A stretch of 64,000 bases of DNA from Pedomonas mirosovicensis (GCF_022569295.1 NZ_JAKFIA010000001.1:1193001-1257000); one strand, 5' to 3'. Shown: positions 26,302 to 36,439, numbered from the stretch's first letter. The notes: generated by a model not told the origin, from the sequence alone. Made by a program: numbers and translations.

Positions 26302-26353
26302 TTGACTCATTTATAACTCACTGGTTATGAGTATCGCATAACCAGTGAGTTAT
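26302..26353 (+). promoter_or_regulatory. Promoter and operator of the ArsR-SRPBCC unit
   Basis: A perfect 17-bp inverted repeat, ataactcactggttatg at 26313-26329 and its complement at 26337-26353, with a 7-base spacer. A likely sigma-70 promoter overlaps it: ttgact at 26302-26307 and ttatga at 26325-26330, spaced by 17. The repeat ends 9 bases before the ArsR ATG, which indicates autoregulation. Confidence 0.85.
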
Positions 26354-26361
26354 GGATTTTA

Positions 26362-26685
26362 ATGTCGAACGCGCAGGACCTGCTTTTCAAAACACTGGCG
26401 GACCCGACACGGCGGGCGATCTTCGAGCGGTTGTGCCGCGAAGGGGAGCAGACGGTCGGGGCGCTGACGGCGCGGGCCGGTATCTCGCAGCCGGCCGTCT
26501 CCAAGCATCTGGGAGTCTTGAAGCAGGCCGGGCTGGTGCGCGACCGTCACGAAGGCCGCCAGACCCATTACAGCGCGCAGGTTGATGCGCTGGCCCCGCT
26601 GGTCGACTGGACCAGCCAAATGGCCGGGTTCTGGGAGAGCCGTTTCGACGCCCTCGAAGATCTGCTGAAAAGGATGGATCAATGA
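26362..26685 (+). CDS. ArsR family transcriptional regulator
   Basis: A 107-residue winged-helix repressor (DPTRRAIFERLCREG; AGISQPAVSKHLGVLKQAGL) without the metal-binding cysteine motif of true ArsR. Such small regulators are frequently paired with an AHSA1/SRPBCC protein, as here, where the stop overlaps the start of the next gene by 4 bases. The operator directly in front implies repression of its own operon. Inducer unknown. Confidence 0.92.
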   Translation: MSNAQDLLFKTLADPTRRAIFERLCREGEQTVGALTARAGISQPAVSKHLGVLKQAGLVRDRHEGRQTHYSAQVDALAPLVDWTSQMAGFWESRFDALEDLLKRMDQ

Positions 26686-27113
26686 CCGTCTTATCCGACG
26701 AAACGCTCTCCGTCGTTGTCGAACGGGAGTTTCCGCATCCGCCGGAGAAACTCTGGCGCGCGCTCACGCAGCCGCACCTGATCGAGGAGTGGCTGATGAA
26801 GAATGATTTTGCGCCGAGCGTGGGTCATCGTTTCAATCTGCGCGGCGAGTGGGGCGGGGTGCTGGACTGCGAGGTGCTGGAGATTGAGCCGCACAAGACC
26901 CTGTCCTACACTTGGAATTTCGCGCACGAGGACGCGGCCTATAATCTGCGGAGCGTCGTGACCTTTACCCTCGCCTCGACGGGCAAGGGGACGCTCCTTC
27001 GCATGGAGCAGGCGGGCTTTCGCCCAAGCCAGAAGCAGGCGTTCAACGGGGCGCGGCACGGCTGGCAGGGCTTTTTCGGCAAGCTGGAAAAGGTGCTGGA
27101 ACAGGCGGGCTAA
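26682..27113 (+). CDS. SRPBCC (AHSA1-like) domain protein
   Basis: A 143-residue START/Bet v1-fold protein covering residues 8-140: VVVEREFPHPPEKLWRALTQ at the N-terminus and TKGTLLRMEQAGF-like and FNGARHGWQGFFGKLEKVLE strands and helix at the end. Its start overlaps the ArsR stop (ATGA). Family members bind hydrophobic ligands; the Hsp90 link in the family name does not apply to these stand-alone bacterial forms. Confidence 0.9.
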   Translation: MTVLSDETLSVVVEREFPHPPEKLWRALTQPHLIEEWLMKNDFAPSVGHRFNLRGEWGGVLDCEVLEIEPHKTLSYTWNFAHEDAAYNLRSVVTFTLASTGKGTLLRMEQAGFRPSQKQAFNGARHGWQGFFGKLEKVLEQAG

Positions 27114-27163
27114 GGCCTGCTGGCCGGCCGACCTGCGCTTCTGTTTTTTTCAAGGGGGATTTT

Positions 27164-27370
27164 ATGAACTGGAACAAAGGGGTCCGACAGTTTCACCGCT
27201 GGGTATCCATTGCCTTTACGGTGGCTGTCATTGCCAATTTCGTGGCGATGGGGCTGGGGGAGCCTTTCCCATGGGTGGTCTATGCGCCGCTGCCGCCGCT
27301 CTTTTTGCTGCTGTTCACGGGGCTTTACCTGTTCGTGCTGCCCTATGCCGCCAAGCGGCGCGGCGGTTGA
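27164..27370 (+). CDS. Small membrane protein, hypothetical
   Basis: A 68-residue protein with two transmembrane helices (FTVAVIANFVAMGL; PLFLLLFTGLYLFVLP), a WNKGVRQFHRW start and a basic C-terminus (YAAKRRGG). It follows the SRPBCC gene by 50 bases and probably belongs to the same transcript. A ribosome site (aaggggg) stands 7 bases before the ATG. Function unknown. Confidence 0.8.
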   Translation: MNWNKGVRQFHRWVSIAFTVAVIANFVAMGLGEPFPWVVYAPLPPLFLLLFTGLYLFVLPYAAKRRGG

Positions 27371-27399
27371 AAACGACGAACGCTAGAAGGGAAGACATC

Positions 27400-27801
27400 A
27401 TGGAACAGGGCGGGGCTCAGGCGGATATGTCGCCATCCGCGTTGATTGACGCCAAGATTGCGGAGCTGGGCGACTGGCGGGGCGAAATGCTCGCCCGGCT
27501 GCGCGCCGTCATCCGGCAAGCGGTGCCTGACGTGGTGGAGGAGTGGAAGTGGCGCGGGGTGCCGGTGTGGTATCGGGACGGCATGATCTGCACCGGCGAG
27601 ACCTACAAGGCCGTCGTGAAGATGACCTTCGCCAAGGGGGCTTCGCTGGAGGACCCGGCGGGCCTGTTCAATGCCAGCCTGGAGGGCAACACGCGCCGCG
27701 CCATCGATTTCCGCGAGGGCGAGGAGATCAACGAGCCGGCGCTGATGGCGCTTGTCCGCGCGGCGGCGGCGCTGAACAAACCCCGCAAAAAGGGCAAGTG
27801 A
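27400..27801 (+). CDS. DUF1801 domain protein
   Basis: A 133-residue DUF1801 protein: LGDWRGEMLARLRAVIRQAV, EEWKWRGVPVWYRDGMICTG, and the terminal FREGEEINEPALMALVRAA. The group is often called YdhG/YjbR-like and appears next to SRPBCC or ArsR genes, as here. ATG at 27400 chosen after gaagggaagaca. Biochemical role unknown. Confidence 0.88.
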   Translation: MEQGGAQADMSPSALIDAKIAELGDWRGEMLARLRAVIRQAVPDVVEEWKWRGVPVWYRDGMICTGETYKAVVKMTFAKGASLEDPAGLFNASLEGNTRRAIDFREGEEINEPALMALVRAAAALNKPRKKGK

Positions 27802-27832
27802 GACGGCGGGGGCGAAGGCTCGCCCCGGCTCC

Positions 27833-28012
27833 TCACTGCCGCAGCGCGGCGGGCACCCGCTTGCCCTTGGTGCGGCTGGTCAGGTGAAACTGCCGGCACC
27901 GATCGCAGCGATAGGGCCGGAGCGAGATGTTAGCGCGCAGGGCGACGGCAAGCGCCTCCGGCTCGGTCGGGTAATTCACCTTCCTGCGGCAGATGCTCAG
28001 CCGGGTACGCAT
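27833..28012 (-). CDS. Small zinc-finger-like protein
   Basis: 59 residues with cysteines in SICRRKVNYP and YRCDRCRQFHLTS, a C..CxxC..H layout that could hold one zinc. Highly basic, ending RTKGKRVPAALRQ. It starts 18 bases after the phosphofructokinase stop and so is probably co-transcribed. ATG at 28012; an earlier ATG at 28033 would overlap pfk. Unknown function, possibly nucleic-acid binding. Confidence 0.7.
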   Translation of the reverse strand: MRTRLSICRRKVNYPTEPEALAVALRANISLRPYRCDRCRQFHLTSRTKGKRVPAALRQ

Positions 28013-28029
28013 GCCTGCCTCTTCGGTTC

Positions 28030-29130
28030 TCAATAGAAGAACATGGGCACGCCCTCGACCGAGGCGATCTTGGCGCGGTGGGTTTCGGGATCGTAAAGCC
28101 GGGCGACGTTCAGCCTCTTTACCTGCTGCATCACGGTATCGATGGGCACATGCTCGTAGTTGCCGTCGCGCAGGGCGACCAGCCGCCCGGTTTGCCCTCG
28201 CTCGATCAGCTGGATGGCGAGCGTGCCGAAGGCAAAACCCACCATGCGATCGAGCGCATCGGGCGCGCCGGCGCGCATGAGATAGGCCAGCTCCTGCACC
28301 ACCGTGCCGACGCCGCTTTGCTTCTCGATCTGGCGGGCAAGTCGATGGCCGACGCCCATGTTTCGCTGGGTGTTGGAACGGGAGAGCTGATCCTCTCCCT
28401 CCGCCTCGCTGGCGAGCTTTGCCCCTTCGGAGATGACGAGCACGGAGTAGTTCTCGGGGCTTGCCTCGCGGTCGGCCACCAGCTGGGCGATGAGCCGCTC
28501 TTCCTCGATCGGCACCTCGGCGATGGCGATGCGGTCCGCCTGGGCGAGAAAGCCGGAGAGGAGTGCGGTCTCGCCGCTGCGCCGCCCGAACAGCTCGATG
28601 ACGGCGATGCGCTCGTGGCTGGCCGAGGTGGTGCGAAGCGCGTTGATCGCCTCGACCGAGCGGCTGACGGCGGTTGAGAAACCGATGCAGTAGTCAGTGC
28701 CGAAGACATCGTTGTCCATGGTCTTCGGGATGGCGATGACCGGCACGCCGAGGCTCGAGAGATAAGCCGAGAAGCGCAGCGTGCCGTCGCCGCCGAGCGT
28801 AATCATCACATCGATGCCCAGCGCGTCCAGAACGGCGCGGACATGCTCGGTCCTGTCGCCCTCGGGGCGAGTGCGGGGGTCGGTGCGGGAAGTGTGGAGG
28901 ATCGTGCCGCCCTCCCGGTCGATGCCGCGCACGCGCGCCGGGGTCAGCTCCATGCTGCCGTTCTCGCAGGTCATGTCCGGCAGCTCGGGGTCGATGGCGA
29001 GCGGGCCAAGCCAGCCGCGCAGGAAACCGGTGACGGCCCAGCCGCGTTCCGCCGCGCCCTCCACGATCGCCTTGATGCAGGGGTTGAGCCCCGGAACATC
29101 GCCGCCGCCCGTCAAAATGCCAATCCGCAT
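28030..29130 (-). CDS. pfkA: 6-phosphofructokinase
   Basis: A 366-residue cytoplasmic enzyme that phosphorylates fructose-6-phosphate in glycolysis. ILTGGGDVPGLNP forms the phosphate loop; LGGDGTLRFS and IPKTMDNDVFGTDYCIGFST are donor and substrate motifs. The residues that discriminate donor are glycine in GGDG (ATP-like) and lysine in PKT (as in pyrophosphate-type enzymes), a mixed pattern seen in the plant-like group, which is usually ATP-dependent. Donor is therefore unsettled. The small zinc-finger gene follows. Confidence 0.9.
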   Translation of the reverse strand: MRIGILTGGGDVPGLNPCIKAIVEGAAERGWAVTGFLRGWLGPLAIDPELPDMTCENGSMELTPARVRGIDREGGTILHTSRTDPRTRPEGDRTEHVRAVLDALGIDVMITLGGDGTLRFSAYLSSLGVPVIAIPKTMDNDVFGTDYCIGFSTAVSRSVEAINALRTTSASHERIAVIELFGRRSGETALLSGFLAQADRIAIAEVPIEEERLIAQLVADREASPENYSVLVISEGAKLASEAEGEDQLSRSNTQRNMGVGHRLARQIEKQSGVGTVVQELAYLMRAGAPDALDRMVGFAFGTLAIQLIERGQTGRLVALRDGNYEHVPIDTVMQQVKRLNVARLYDPETHRAKIASVEGVPMFFY

Positions 29131-29338
29131 GCCTATTTTCCCCGACCTGTTGGGACTAATATAGCCTCAAGTTTGCCGTTTTCATGGATTTCCGGTTTAC
29201 AGGGACGCCGCGCACCCCATGTCCGTGGTTGAGGCGGGCCGCACGGCTCCCATGATTGGGGGGCAGGATTGAACGAAGGCCCGGGGACGTACACATGCAA
29301 CGCCTGAAGACAGGCTTCCGGCCGGAAGGAGAGACAAT

Positions 29339-30781
29339 ATGGACGTGGCGACTCTCAGAAAAGCCTATGTGGATGGCGCATGGGTTGATGGCACGGCACG
29401 CTTCGAGGTGACCAACCCGGCCACCGGTGAGGTGCTGGCCCATGTGCCGGACCTGGGGGCGGAGGAGACGAAACAGGCCATCGATGCGGCGCACCGGGCC
29501 TTCCCCGCCTGGGCGGCCAAGACCGCCAAGGAGCGCTCGCAGATTCTGCGCCGCTGGTTCGACCTCATCATTTCCAACGCCGAAAGCCTCGCCCGGCTGA
29601 TGACCCTCGAGCAGGGCAAGCCGATTGCGGAGTCGCGCGGCGAGGTGGCCTATGGCGCCTCGTTCATCGAGTGGTTCGCCGAGGAGGCCAAGCGGGTCTA
29701 CGGCGACGTGATCCCGACGACGGCGGGCAGCAAGCGGTATCTCACCATCCGCCAGCCGATCGGCGTGGTGGCGGCCATCACGCCGTGGAACTTCCCCATC
29801 GCCATGATTACCCGCAAGGCGGGCCCGGCGCTGGCGGCGGGCTGCACCATGGTGCTGAAGCCGCCGTCCGAGACGCCGCTGTGCGCGCTGGAGCTGGCGC
29901 GGCTGGCCGAAGAGGCGGGGTTGCCCGCCGGCGTGCTCAACATCGTGACGACGACCGACTCCAAAACGGTAGGCAAGGTGCTGTGCGAAAGCCCGATCGT
30001 GAAGGCGCTCTCCTTCACCGGCTCCACGGAGGTCGGCAAGATCCTCTACAAGCAGTGCGCCGACACGGTGAAGAAGCTGGGGCTGGAGCTGGGCGGCAAC
30101 GCGCCGCTCATCGTGTTCGACGACGCGGACCTTGCCCAAGCGGTGGAAGGGACGCTCGCCTCTAAATACCGCAACGCCGGGCAGACCTGCGTGTGCGCCA
30201 ACCGCATCCTCGTGCAGAGCGGCATTTACGATGCCTTCGCGCAGAAGCTCGCCGAGCGGGTGGCGGCGATGAAGGTGGGCAACGGGCTGGAGGAGGGGGT
30301 GACGGTCGGCCCGCTCATCAGCGAGGACGGGCTCGCCAAGGTGGAGCGTCTGGTGGAGGACGCGCTGAAGGGCGGGGCCAAGGCCATCACCGGGGCCACG
30401 CGCGCGCCGATGGGCGGCCTGTTCTATGAGCCGACCGTGCTGACGGACGCTACCGACCAGATGGCGCTGTTCGAGGAGGAGATTTTCGGCCCCGTCGCGC
30501 CGCTGTTCCGCTTCGAGACGGATGAAGACGGCATCCGCATGGCCAACAACACCCAGTATGGGCTGGCCGCCTACATCTTCACCCGCGACGTCAATCGCGT
30601 GGTCAAGGTGAGCGAGGCGCTGGAATACGGCATGGTTGGCGTCAACGACGGGATCCTCTCTTCCGAAGTGGTGCCGTTCGGCGGCGTGAAGGAATCCGGC
30701 CTTGGCCGTGAAGGCGGCCATGAAGGGTTGGAGGAGTTCCTGGAGACCAAATATATCTGCCTCGGTGGCCTCGACCGGTAG
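29339..30781 (+). CDS. gabD: NAD(P)-dependent succinate-semialdehyde dehydrogenase
   Basis: A 480-residue aldehyde dehydrogenase. TPWNFPIAMITRKAGPAL and KALSFTGSTEVG form the cofactor site, KKLGLELGGNAP carries the catalytic glutamate, and YRNAGQTCVCANRI has the nucleophilic cysteine with a second cysteine two residues on, as in GabD. It oxidises succinic semialdehyde to succinate in 4-aminobutyrate breakdown. gabT is not nearby. Length and start are normal. Confidence 0.9.
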   Translation: MDVATLRKAYVDGAWVDGTARFEVTNPATGEVLAHVPDLGAEETKQAIDAAHRAFPAWAAKTAKERSQILRRWFDLIISNAESLARLMTLEQGKPIAESRGEVAYGASFIEWFAEEAKRVYGDVIPTTAGSKRYLTIRQPIGVVAAITPWNFPIAMITRKAGPALAAGCTMVLKPPSETPLCALELARLAEEAGLPAGVLNIVTTTDSKTVGKVLCESPIVKALSFTGSTEVGKILYKQCADTVKKLGLELGGNAPLIVFDDADLAQAVEGTLASKYRNAGQTCVCANRILVQSGIYDAFAQKLAERVAAMKVGNGLEEGVTVGPLISEDGLAKVERLVEDALKGGAKAITGATRAPMGGLFYEPTVLTDATDQMALFEEEIFGPVAPLFRFETDEDGIRMANNTQYGLAAYIFTRDVNRVVKVSEALEYGMVGVNDGILSSEVVPFGGVKESGLGREGGHEGLEEFLETKYICLGGLDR

Positions 30782-30876
30782 GGGCCTCCCGCTTGCGACG
30801 ACCGGTGCGGATGCGATGGCACCCGCGCCGCGCCTGAACGTTGCCTCCAGCAAATTTGAGCAGGAGGAGACGGACC

Positions 30877-31578
30877 ATGGCGATGCGTGATTTGATGCCT
30901 CGTGGTCGTGGCGGTTTGCTTGGTGGGGCCCCGTTTGGTCCAGGCGATTTTCAAAGCCCGATGCTGAACCTGCGGCGCGAGATCGAGAGCATGTTCGAGG
31001 ACATGTTCCGTGGCGGATTTTCGCCGCTGGCACGGATGGGCGGCCCCATGGCGGGCATGACCGGCAGCCCCATGGCCGCGTGGCCGAGCATCGAGGTCAA
31101 CGAGACCGAGAATGATCTCCGCATCACGGCGGAAGTGCCGGGCCTCAGCGAGGATGATGTGGAAGCGTTTGTCGAGGATGGCGTGCTCATCCTGCGCGGC
31201 GAGAAGAAGACCGAAACGCAGGATCAGGAGCGCGGCTACTCGGAGCGCTATTATGGCCACTTCGAGCGGCGCATCGCCCTGCCGAACGGGGTGGACGAAA
31301 ACAGTGCCCAGGCGGACTTCCGCAATGGCGTGCTCAGCATCACCCTGCAAAAGAGCCAGCAGGCGCAGCGGGGCCGGCGCATTCCCATCGGCGCGCGGGG
31401 ACAGCAGGGCGAGCCCGCCATGCAGCAGGCGGCCGTGGGTCGCCAGCCGCAGGGTCAGCAGCAACAGCAGAATTTGCAGGGCCAGCAGCAGTGGCAACAA
31501 CCGCAGCAGCAACCGGAACAGGGCGGGGCGTCCCGTTCCCCAGGGCGCGGCAAGCCTTCCGTGCAGCCGCAGGAGTAG
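30877..31578 (+). CDS. Hsp20 family small heat-shock protein with glutamine-rich tail
   Basis: A 233-residue ATP-independent holdase. Residues 1-75 are Gly/Pro/Met-rich. The alpha-crystallin domain follows (PSIEVNETENDLRITAEVPG; VEDGVLILRGEKKTETQDQE; GVLSITLQKS). The I-x-I motif is IPI in RRIPIGARG. After it comes an unusual extension of about 55 residues dominated by glutamine (runs of up to five) to the C-terminus. ATG at 30877 follows aggaggag at ideal spacing. The stop is 12 bases from the convergent mutL stop. Confidence 0.9.
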   Translation: MAMRDLMPRGRGGLLGGAPFGPGDFQSPMLNLRREIESMFEDMFRGGFSPLARMGGPMAGMTGSPMAAWPSIEVNETENDLRITAEVPGLSEDDVEAFVEDGVLILRGEKKTETQDQERGYSERYYGHFERRIALPNGVDENSAQADFRNGVLSITLQKSQQAQRGRRIPIGARGQQGEPAMQQAAVGRQPQGQQQQQNLQGQQQWQQPQQQPEQGGASRSPGRGKPSVQPQE

Positions 31579-31590
31579 GCGGGCGGCGGT

Positions 31591-33462
31591 TTAACGGCGG
31601 CCGAACAGCTTCTCGATGTCGGCTTGGTGGAGCTTGAGCCAGGTCGGGCGGCCATGGTTGCACTGGCCGGAGTTGGGCGTGGCTTCCATCTCGCGGAGCA
31701 GCGCATTCATTTCCGTGACAGACAGCCGCCGCCCGGCGCGAACCGAGCCGTGGCAGGCCATGGTGGCGCAAACCTCGTGCAGCTTTTCCTTGAGGGAAAA
31801 GGCCTCGCCCAGATGGACGATTTCATCCGCTAGGTCGCGCACGAGGCCAGGCACATCCGCCTTGCCGAGAAGAGCCGGCACCTCGCGCACCAATATGGCG
31901 GCGGGGCCAAAGCGCTCGATGACGAGCCCCAGGGAGTCCAGGTCGCCCGCGCGTGTCTCCAGCGCATCGGCGGCTATCTGGTCCAGCTCCACCACCTCCG
32001 GCAGCAACAGCAATTGCCGCTTGATGCCGCCTTCGGCGAGCGCGGCCTTCATGCGCTCATAGACCAGGCGCTCGTGGGCGGCGTGCTGGTCAACGAGCAC
32101 CATGCCGCCGTCCGCCGTTTCGGCAACGATGTAGGTGTTGTTGATCTGGGCGCGGGCCGCACCCATGGGAAAGCGGGTGGCGTCTTCCGCTTCCGGCGCG
32201 GGGTGCTCCTCATGCGCGGCGCTGGAGGCGGCGGGCGCGTGCGGGGCGAAATCCGCCAGCCGGGACTGGGCGGGGGGCACGGCGTTTCCGCCCGTGTTGT
32301 AGGCGACGGACCAGTCGCTGAGGCGCGGGGACATGGACGGTGCTGAAGGCCGGGACTGGTAGCCAAAGCCGCCAGAGGGCACGCTGGACGGGGCGGCGGG
32401 TGCCGTTGCGCTCCGCCCCAGCGCGCCGAGCGCGGCAGCGGCGACGGTGGTGGACGAGCGCTGGCCCGCCGCCTGCAACCCCGCGCGCAGGCCGCCGACA
32501 ATGAGGCCGCGCACCAGCGCCGCATCGGCGAAGCGCACCTCCGCCTTGGTGGGGTGGACGTTTACATCGACGAAGCCCTCAGGGGTTTCGAGAAACAGCA
32601 CGACGACGGGGAAGCGATCGTGCGCCAGCACGTCCTGATAGGCGCCGCGAATGGCACCGAGCAGCAACCGGTCGCGCACCGGGCGGCCATCAACGAACAG
32701 GAACTGGTGGTCGCCCACGCCCCGGTTGTAGGTGGGCAGGCTGGCAAACCCGGAAAGCCTCAGCCCGTCGCGGCTCACATCCACTGGGATCGCATTGTCG
32801 GTGAACTCGACGCCGAGCACGTCCGTCAGCCGTCCGGCTCCAGCGGCGAACAGGTCGCCGGACTGGGCCGCGCTTTGAAACAGCGTGCGCCCGCCATGGG
32901 TGACGGTAAAGCCCACATGCGGATGGGCCATGGCAAGGCGGCGGACGATGTCGAGACAGGCGGTCAGTTCCGATCGCTCGGACTTGAGGAACTTCAGCCG
33001 GGCGGGCAGGCGCGCAAACAGATCCGAGACGGCGATGCGCGTGCCGGGGTTCATGCCGACGGGGGCATCGGCCGTTACCTGGCCGTAGTCAACCTTCACC
33101 CGCCAGCCGGTCTCAGCCTCCGCCGGGCGGCTGGATATCTCGATACAACTAACGGACGCGATAGAGGGCAGGGCCTCGCCGCGAAAGCCGAGCGAGCGGA
33201 TGAGCGAGAGATCGTCGGTCGGCAGCTTGGAAGTGGCATGGCGCTCCAGCGCCAGCCGAATTTCCTCCGGCGTCATGCCGCAGCCGTCGTCTGTGATGCG
33301 GATGAGGCGGCGGCCGCCTTCCTCCAGATCGATCGTGATGCGCCGCGCGCCCGCGTCCAGGGAATTTTCCAGCAATTCCTTGATCGCGTTGGCGGGGCGC
33401 TCGACGACTTCGCCGGCGGCGATCTGATTGACCAGATGATCGGGGAGGCGACGGATCTTCAT
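31591..33462 (-). CDS. mutL: DNA mismatch repair endonuclease MutL
   Basis: A 623-residue GHKL ATPase. MKIRRLPDHLVNQIAAGEVV opens it at ATG 33462, with KELLENSLDAGA, DDGCGM and GFRGEALPSI as ATPase motifs. The C-terminal domain has the metal-binding endonuclease motif DQHAAHERLVYE, and CNHGRPT near the end, as in MutL of bacteria lacking MutH. An unconserved linker lies at about residues 340-430. mreB starts divergently 228 bases away. Confidence 0.93.
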   Translation of the reverse strand: MKIRRLPDHLVNQIAAGEVVERPANAIKELLENSLDAGARRITIDLEEGGRRLIRITDDGCGMTPEEIRLALERHATSKLPTDDLSLIRSLGFRGEALPSIASVSCIEISSRPAEAETGWRVKVDYGQVTADAPVGMNPGTRIAVSDLFARLPARLKFLKSERSELTACLDIVRRLAMAHPHVGFTVTHGGRTLFQSAAQSGDLFAAGAGRLTDVLGVEFTDNAIPVDVSRDGLRLSGFASLPTYNRGVGDHQFLFVDGRPVRDRLLLGAIRGAYQDVLAHDRFPVVVLFLETPEGFVDVNVHPTKAEVRFADAALVRGLIVGGLRAGLQAAGQRSSTTVAAAALGALGRSATAPAAPSSVPSGGFGYQSRPSAPSMSPRLSDWSVAYNTGGNAVPPAQSRLADFAPHAPAASSAAHEEHPAPEAEDATRFPMGAARAQINNTYIVAETADGGMVLVDQHAAHERLVYERMKAALAEGGIKRQLLLLPEVVELDQIAADALETRAGDLDSLGLVIERFGPAAILVREVPALLGKADVPGLVRDLADEIVHLGEAFSLKEKLHEVCATMACHGSVRAGRRLSVTEMNALLREMEATPNSGQCNHGRPTWLKLHQADIEKLFGRR

Positions 33463-33666
33463 GGAGCCCACTTTAAAGAGGTGGACTGTGTCGCGCCAGA
33501 GTTGAAAAACGCACGACGCCGAAACCAAATTACTGAATTAGAAGGAAAGTTCGTGCGACGTTTTATGGTTAAATCAACTTTCTGCTTGGCGATGCGCGGC
33601 TGAGCCGCCATTGTGCAGCGCTGAAACACTGTGATTCGAGTTGCTTCTAATACGAAGCAACCGTGA

Positions 33667-34737
<1,071 letters not shown>

Positions 34738-34801
34738 AACCAGCCCCCTGGCAAGATCAGCCTGGGGCTCGGTTGGCTGCTGAACGGACGGGGAGCCCGG
34801 C

Positions 34802-35884
34802 ATGCCGTTGCCGCAAGGCGCGACACCTTCTTATCAACCGGCGCGCTGGCGCTGGTTCCTGTCGCGCGTCCTCATCGTCGTGCTGGTGCTCGCCGGTGCG
34901 CTGCTCATGGTGCTCAACCGCTCGTCCGTGCGCTTCGGCGATGGGCTGACGCAGGCGGCGCTGGACGGCGTCGCGCCGGTGCTCTCCGCCATGCGCGCGC
35001 CGTTCGAATGGGTGAAGATCGCCTCCAACGAGGTGGAAAGCTACTTCCTCGTCCGCTCCCGCAATCAGGAGTTGCTGCGGGAGCAGGTGCGCCTCAAGGA
35101 AATCGAAAGCCGCTACCGCACGGTGCTGGCGGAGAACCGCCGCCTGAAGCAGCTGCTCGGCATCACCGAGCCTTCGCCGGACGTGGTAGGCGCGGCGCGC
35201 ATCGTCGGCTCGACGGCGGGCTCCTACGTTCGCAGTGCCATCATCCTGCGCGGCGCGCGGGATGGCGTTGCCAAGGGGCAGCCGGTGCGCGATTCCGACG
35301 GCCTGGTCGGCCAGGTGATCGACGTGGGCCATGCCTCGGCGCGTATCCTGCTGCTGACGGACCTGGCCAGCCGCATTCCGGTGCGGGTGGAGGAGAGCAA
35401 CCGCACCGCCATTGCCGCCGGCATGAACGAGAAGGATCTGCTGCTGCAGTTCCTCTCGCCGGGGCCGCCGCTGCGGGCTGGTGACCGGCTGGTGACATCG
35501 GGCGACGGCGGCACCTTTCCGCCGGGCATTCCAGTTGCGATCGTGACCGAGCCGCGCGGCCCGGAGCCGCGCGCGCGGCCGCTCGCCAATCCGGGCGGAC
35601 TGGACTTCGTTGCCATTCTGCGCCCATTCATGCCGGAGGCGACCATCCATCCTCAAAATGCCCTGACGTTGGATGGGACGACGCCGGACGGGCCCCAGGC
35701 GATTGCCAAGCCGCCGTTCCCGGTGCCAAGTAAGCCCCTTCCGGGCGTTCAACCGGCGCCGGATGAGCCGGCAGCCTCAGCCGCCGCCCAGCCAACAAAT
35801 GCATCGCAGACGAAGCCGGCGAACGCGCCACAGGCAAGATCGGCGAACGCGCCACAGGCGCAGGGGGCGGCAAGCAGGCAATGA
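34802..35884 (+). CDS. mreC: Rod shape-determining protein MreC
   Basis: A 360-residue periplasmic scaffold. One transmembrane helix near residue 25 (FLSRVLIVVLVLAGALLMVL), a coiled coil (LREQVRLKEIESRYRTVLAE, residues about 85-115) and the beta-domain (AARIVGSTAGSYVRSAIILR; SDGLVGQVIDVGHASARILL). A Pro/Ala-rich C-terminal tail with a repeated APQARSAN/APQAQ-like pattern is variable in the family. Its stop overlaps the mreD start by 4 bases. Confidence 0.94.
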   Translation: MPLPQGATPSYQPARWRWFLSRVLIVVLVLAGALLMVLNRSSVRFGDGLTQAALDGVAPVLSAMRAPFEWVKIASNEVESYFLVRSRNQELLREQVRLKEIESRYRTVLAENRRLKQLLGITEPSPDVVGAARIVGSTAGSYVRSAIILRGARDGVAKGQPVRDSDGLVGQVIDVGHASARILLLTDLASRIPVRVEESNRTAIAAGMNEKDLLLQFLSPGPPLRAGDRLVTSGDGGTFPPGIPVAIVTEPRGPEPRARPLANPGGLDFVAILRPFMPEATIHPQNALTLDGTTPDGPQAIAKPPFPVPSKPLPGVQPAPDEPAASAAAQPTNASQTKPANAPQARSANAPQAQGAASRQ

Positions 35885-36411
35885 CGCAACCCTGGGCGCT
35901 TCTTAGCCGGGAAGAGCGGCTGGCCCTTGTTGCCGCCAGCTGGCGGCGGGCCGTGCCCACCTTCATGACCATCGTGTCGGTGATCGGCATGGTGCTGCCG
36001 GTGTTCCTGCCCGGCCCGGTGCTGCCCCACCTGCCGTTCCTGTGCATCTTCTACTGGTCGATCCACCGGCCCGACCTGATGCCCAGCTGGGCAGCCTTCC
36101 TCGCCGGGCTGGTGATCGATGCCACGCTGACCCTGCCCATCGGGCTGAACGCCACCCTGTTTACCCTGTTCTCGGCGGGCCTCGCCAGCCAGGTGATGGT
36201 GTTCCAGTCGCGCCCGTTTGCCTTCAGCCTTGCTGTGGGGGCCTTCGTCGTACTGCTCTTTCAACTGCTGAGTTGGGTGCTATTGCTGTTTTTCCAGCCG
36301 GAGTTGCACCTTGCGCCGTTTCTGGTGCAGGGGCTGACAACCCTGGCCATGTTGCCGTTTGTGTTCCGGGTCGGTGCCTTCCTACAGGTCCGGGTCGTGG
36401 ACAGGTTTTGA
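35881..36411 (+). CDS. mreD: Rod shape-determining protein MreD
   Basis: A 176-residue integral inner-membrane protein with about five hydrophobic helices (TIVSVIGMVLPVFLPG; FLAGLVIDATLTLPIGLNAT; LFQLLSWVLLLFFQ). It links MreC to the RodA-PBP2 elongasome. Its ATGA overlaps the mreC stop, implying coupled translation. The mrdA start follows by 28 bases. Confidence 0.93.
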   Translation: MTQPWALLSREERLALVAASWRRAVPTFMTIVSVIGMVLPVFLPGPVLPHLPFLCIFYWSIHRPDLMPSWAAFLAGLVIDATLTLPIGLNATLFTLFSAGLASQVMVFQSRPFAFSLAVGAFVVLLFQLLSWVLLLFFQPELHLAPFLVQGLTTLAMLPFVFRVGAFLQVRVVDRF

Positions 36412-36439
36412 TTATGGGGTCAGGGGCTGCCTCCAGCCG

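Noticed and set aside
29156-31033. A 625-codon open frame antisense to gabD and the start of the Hsp20 gene
   Set aside because: Both plus-strand genes have full family motifs; the antisense product has none.
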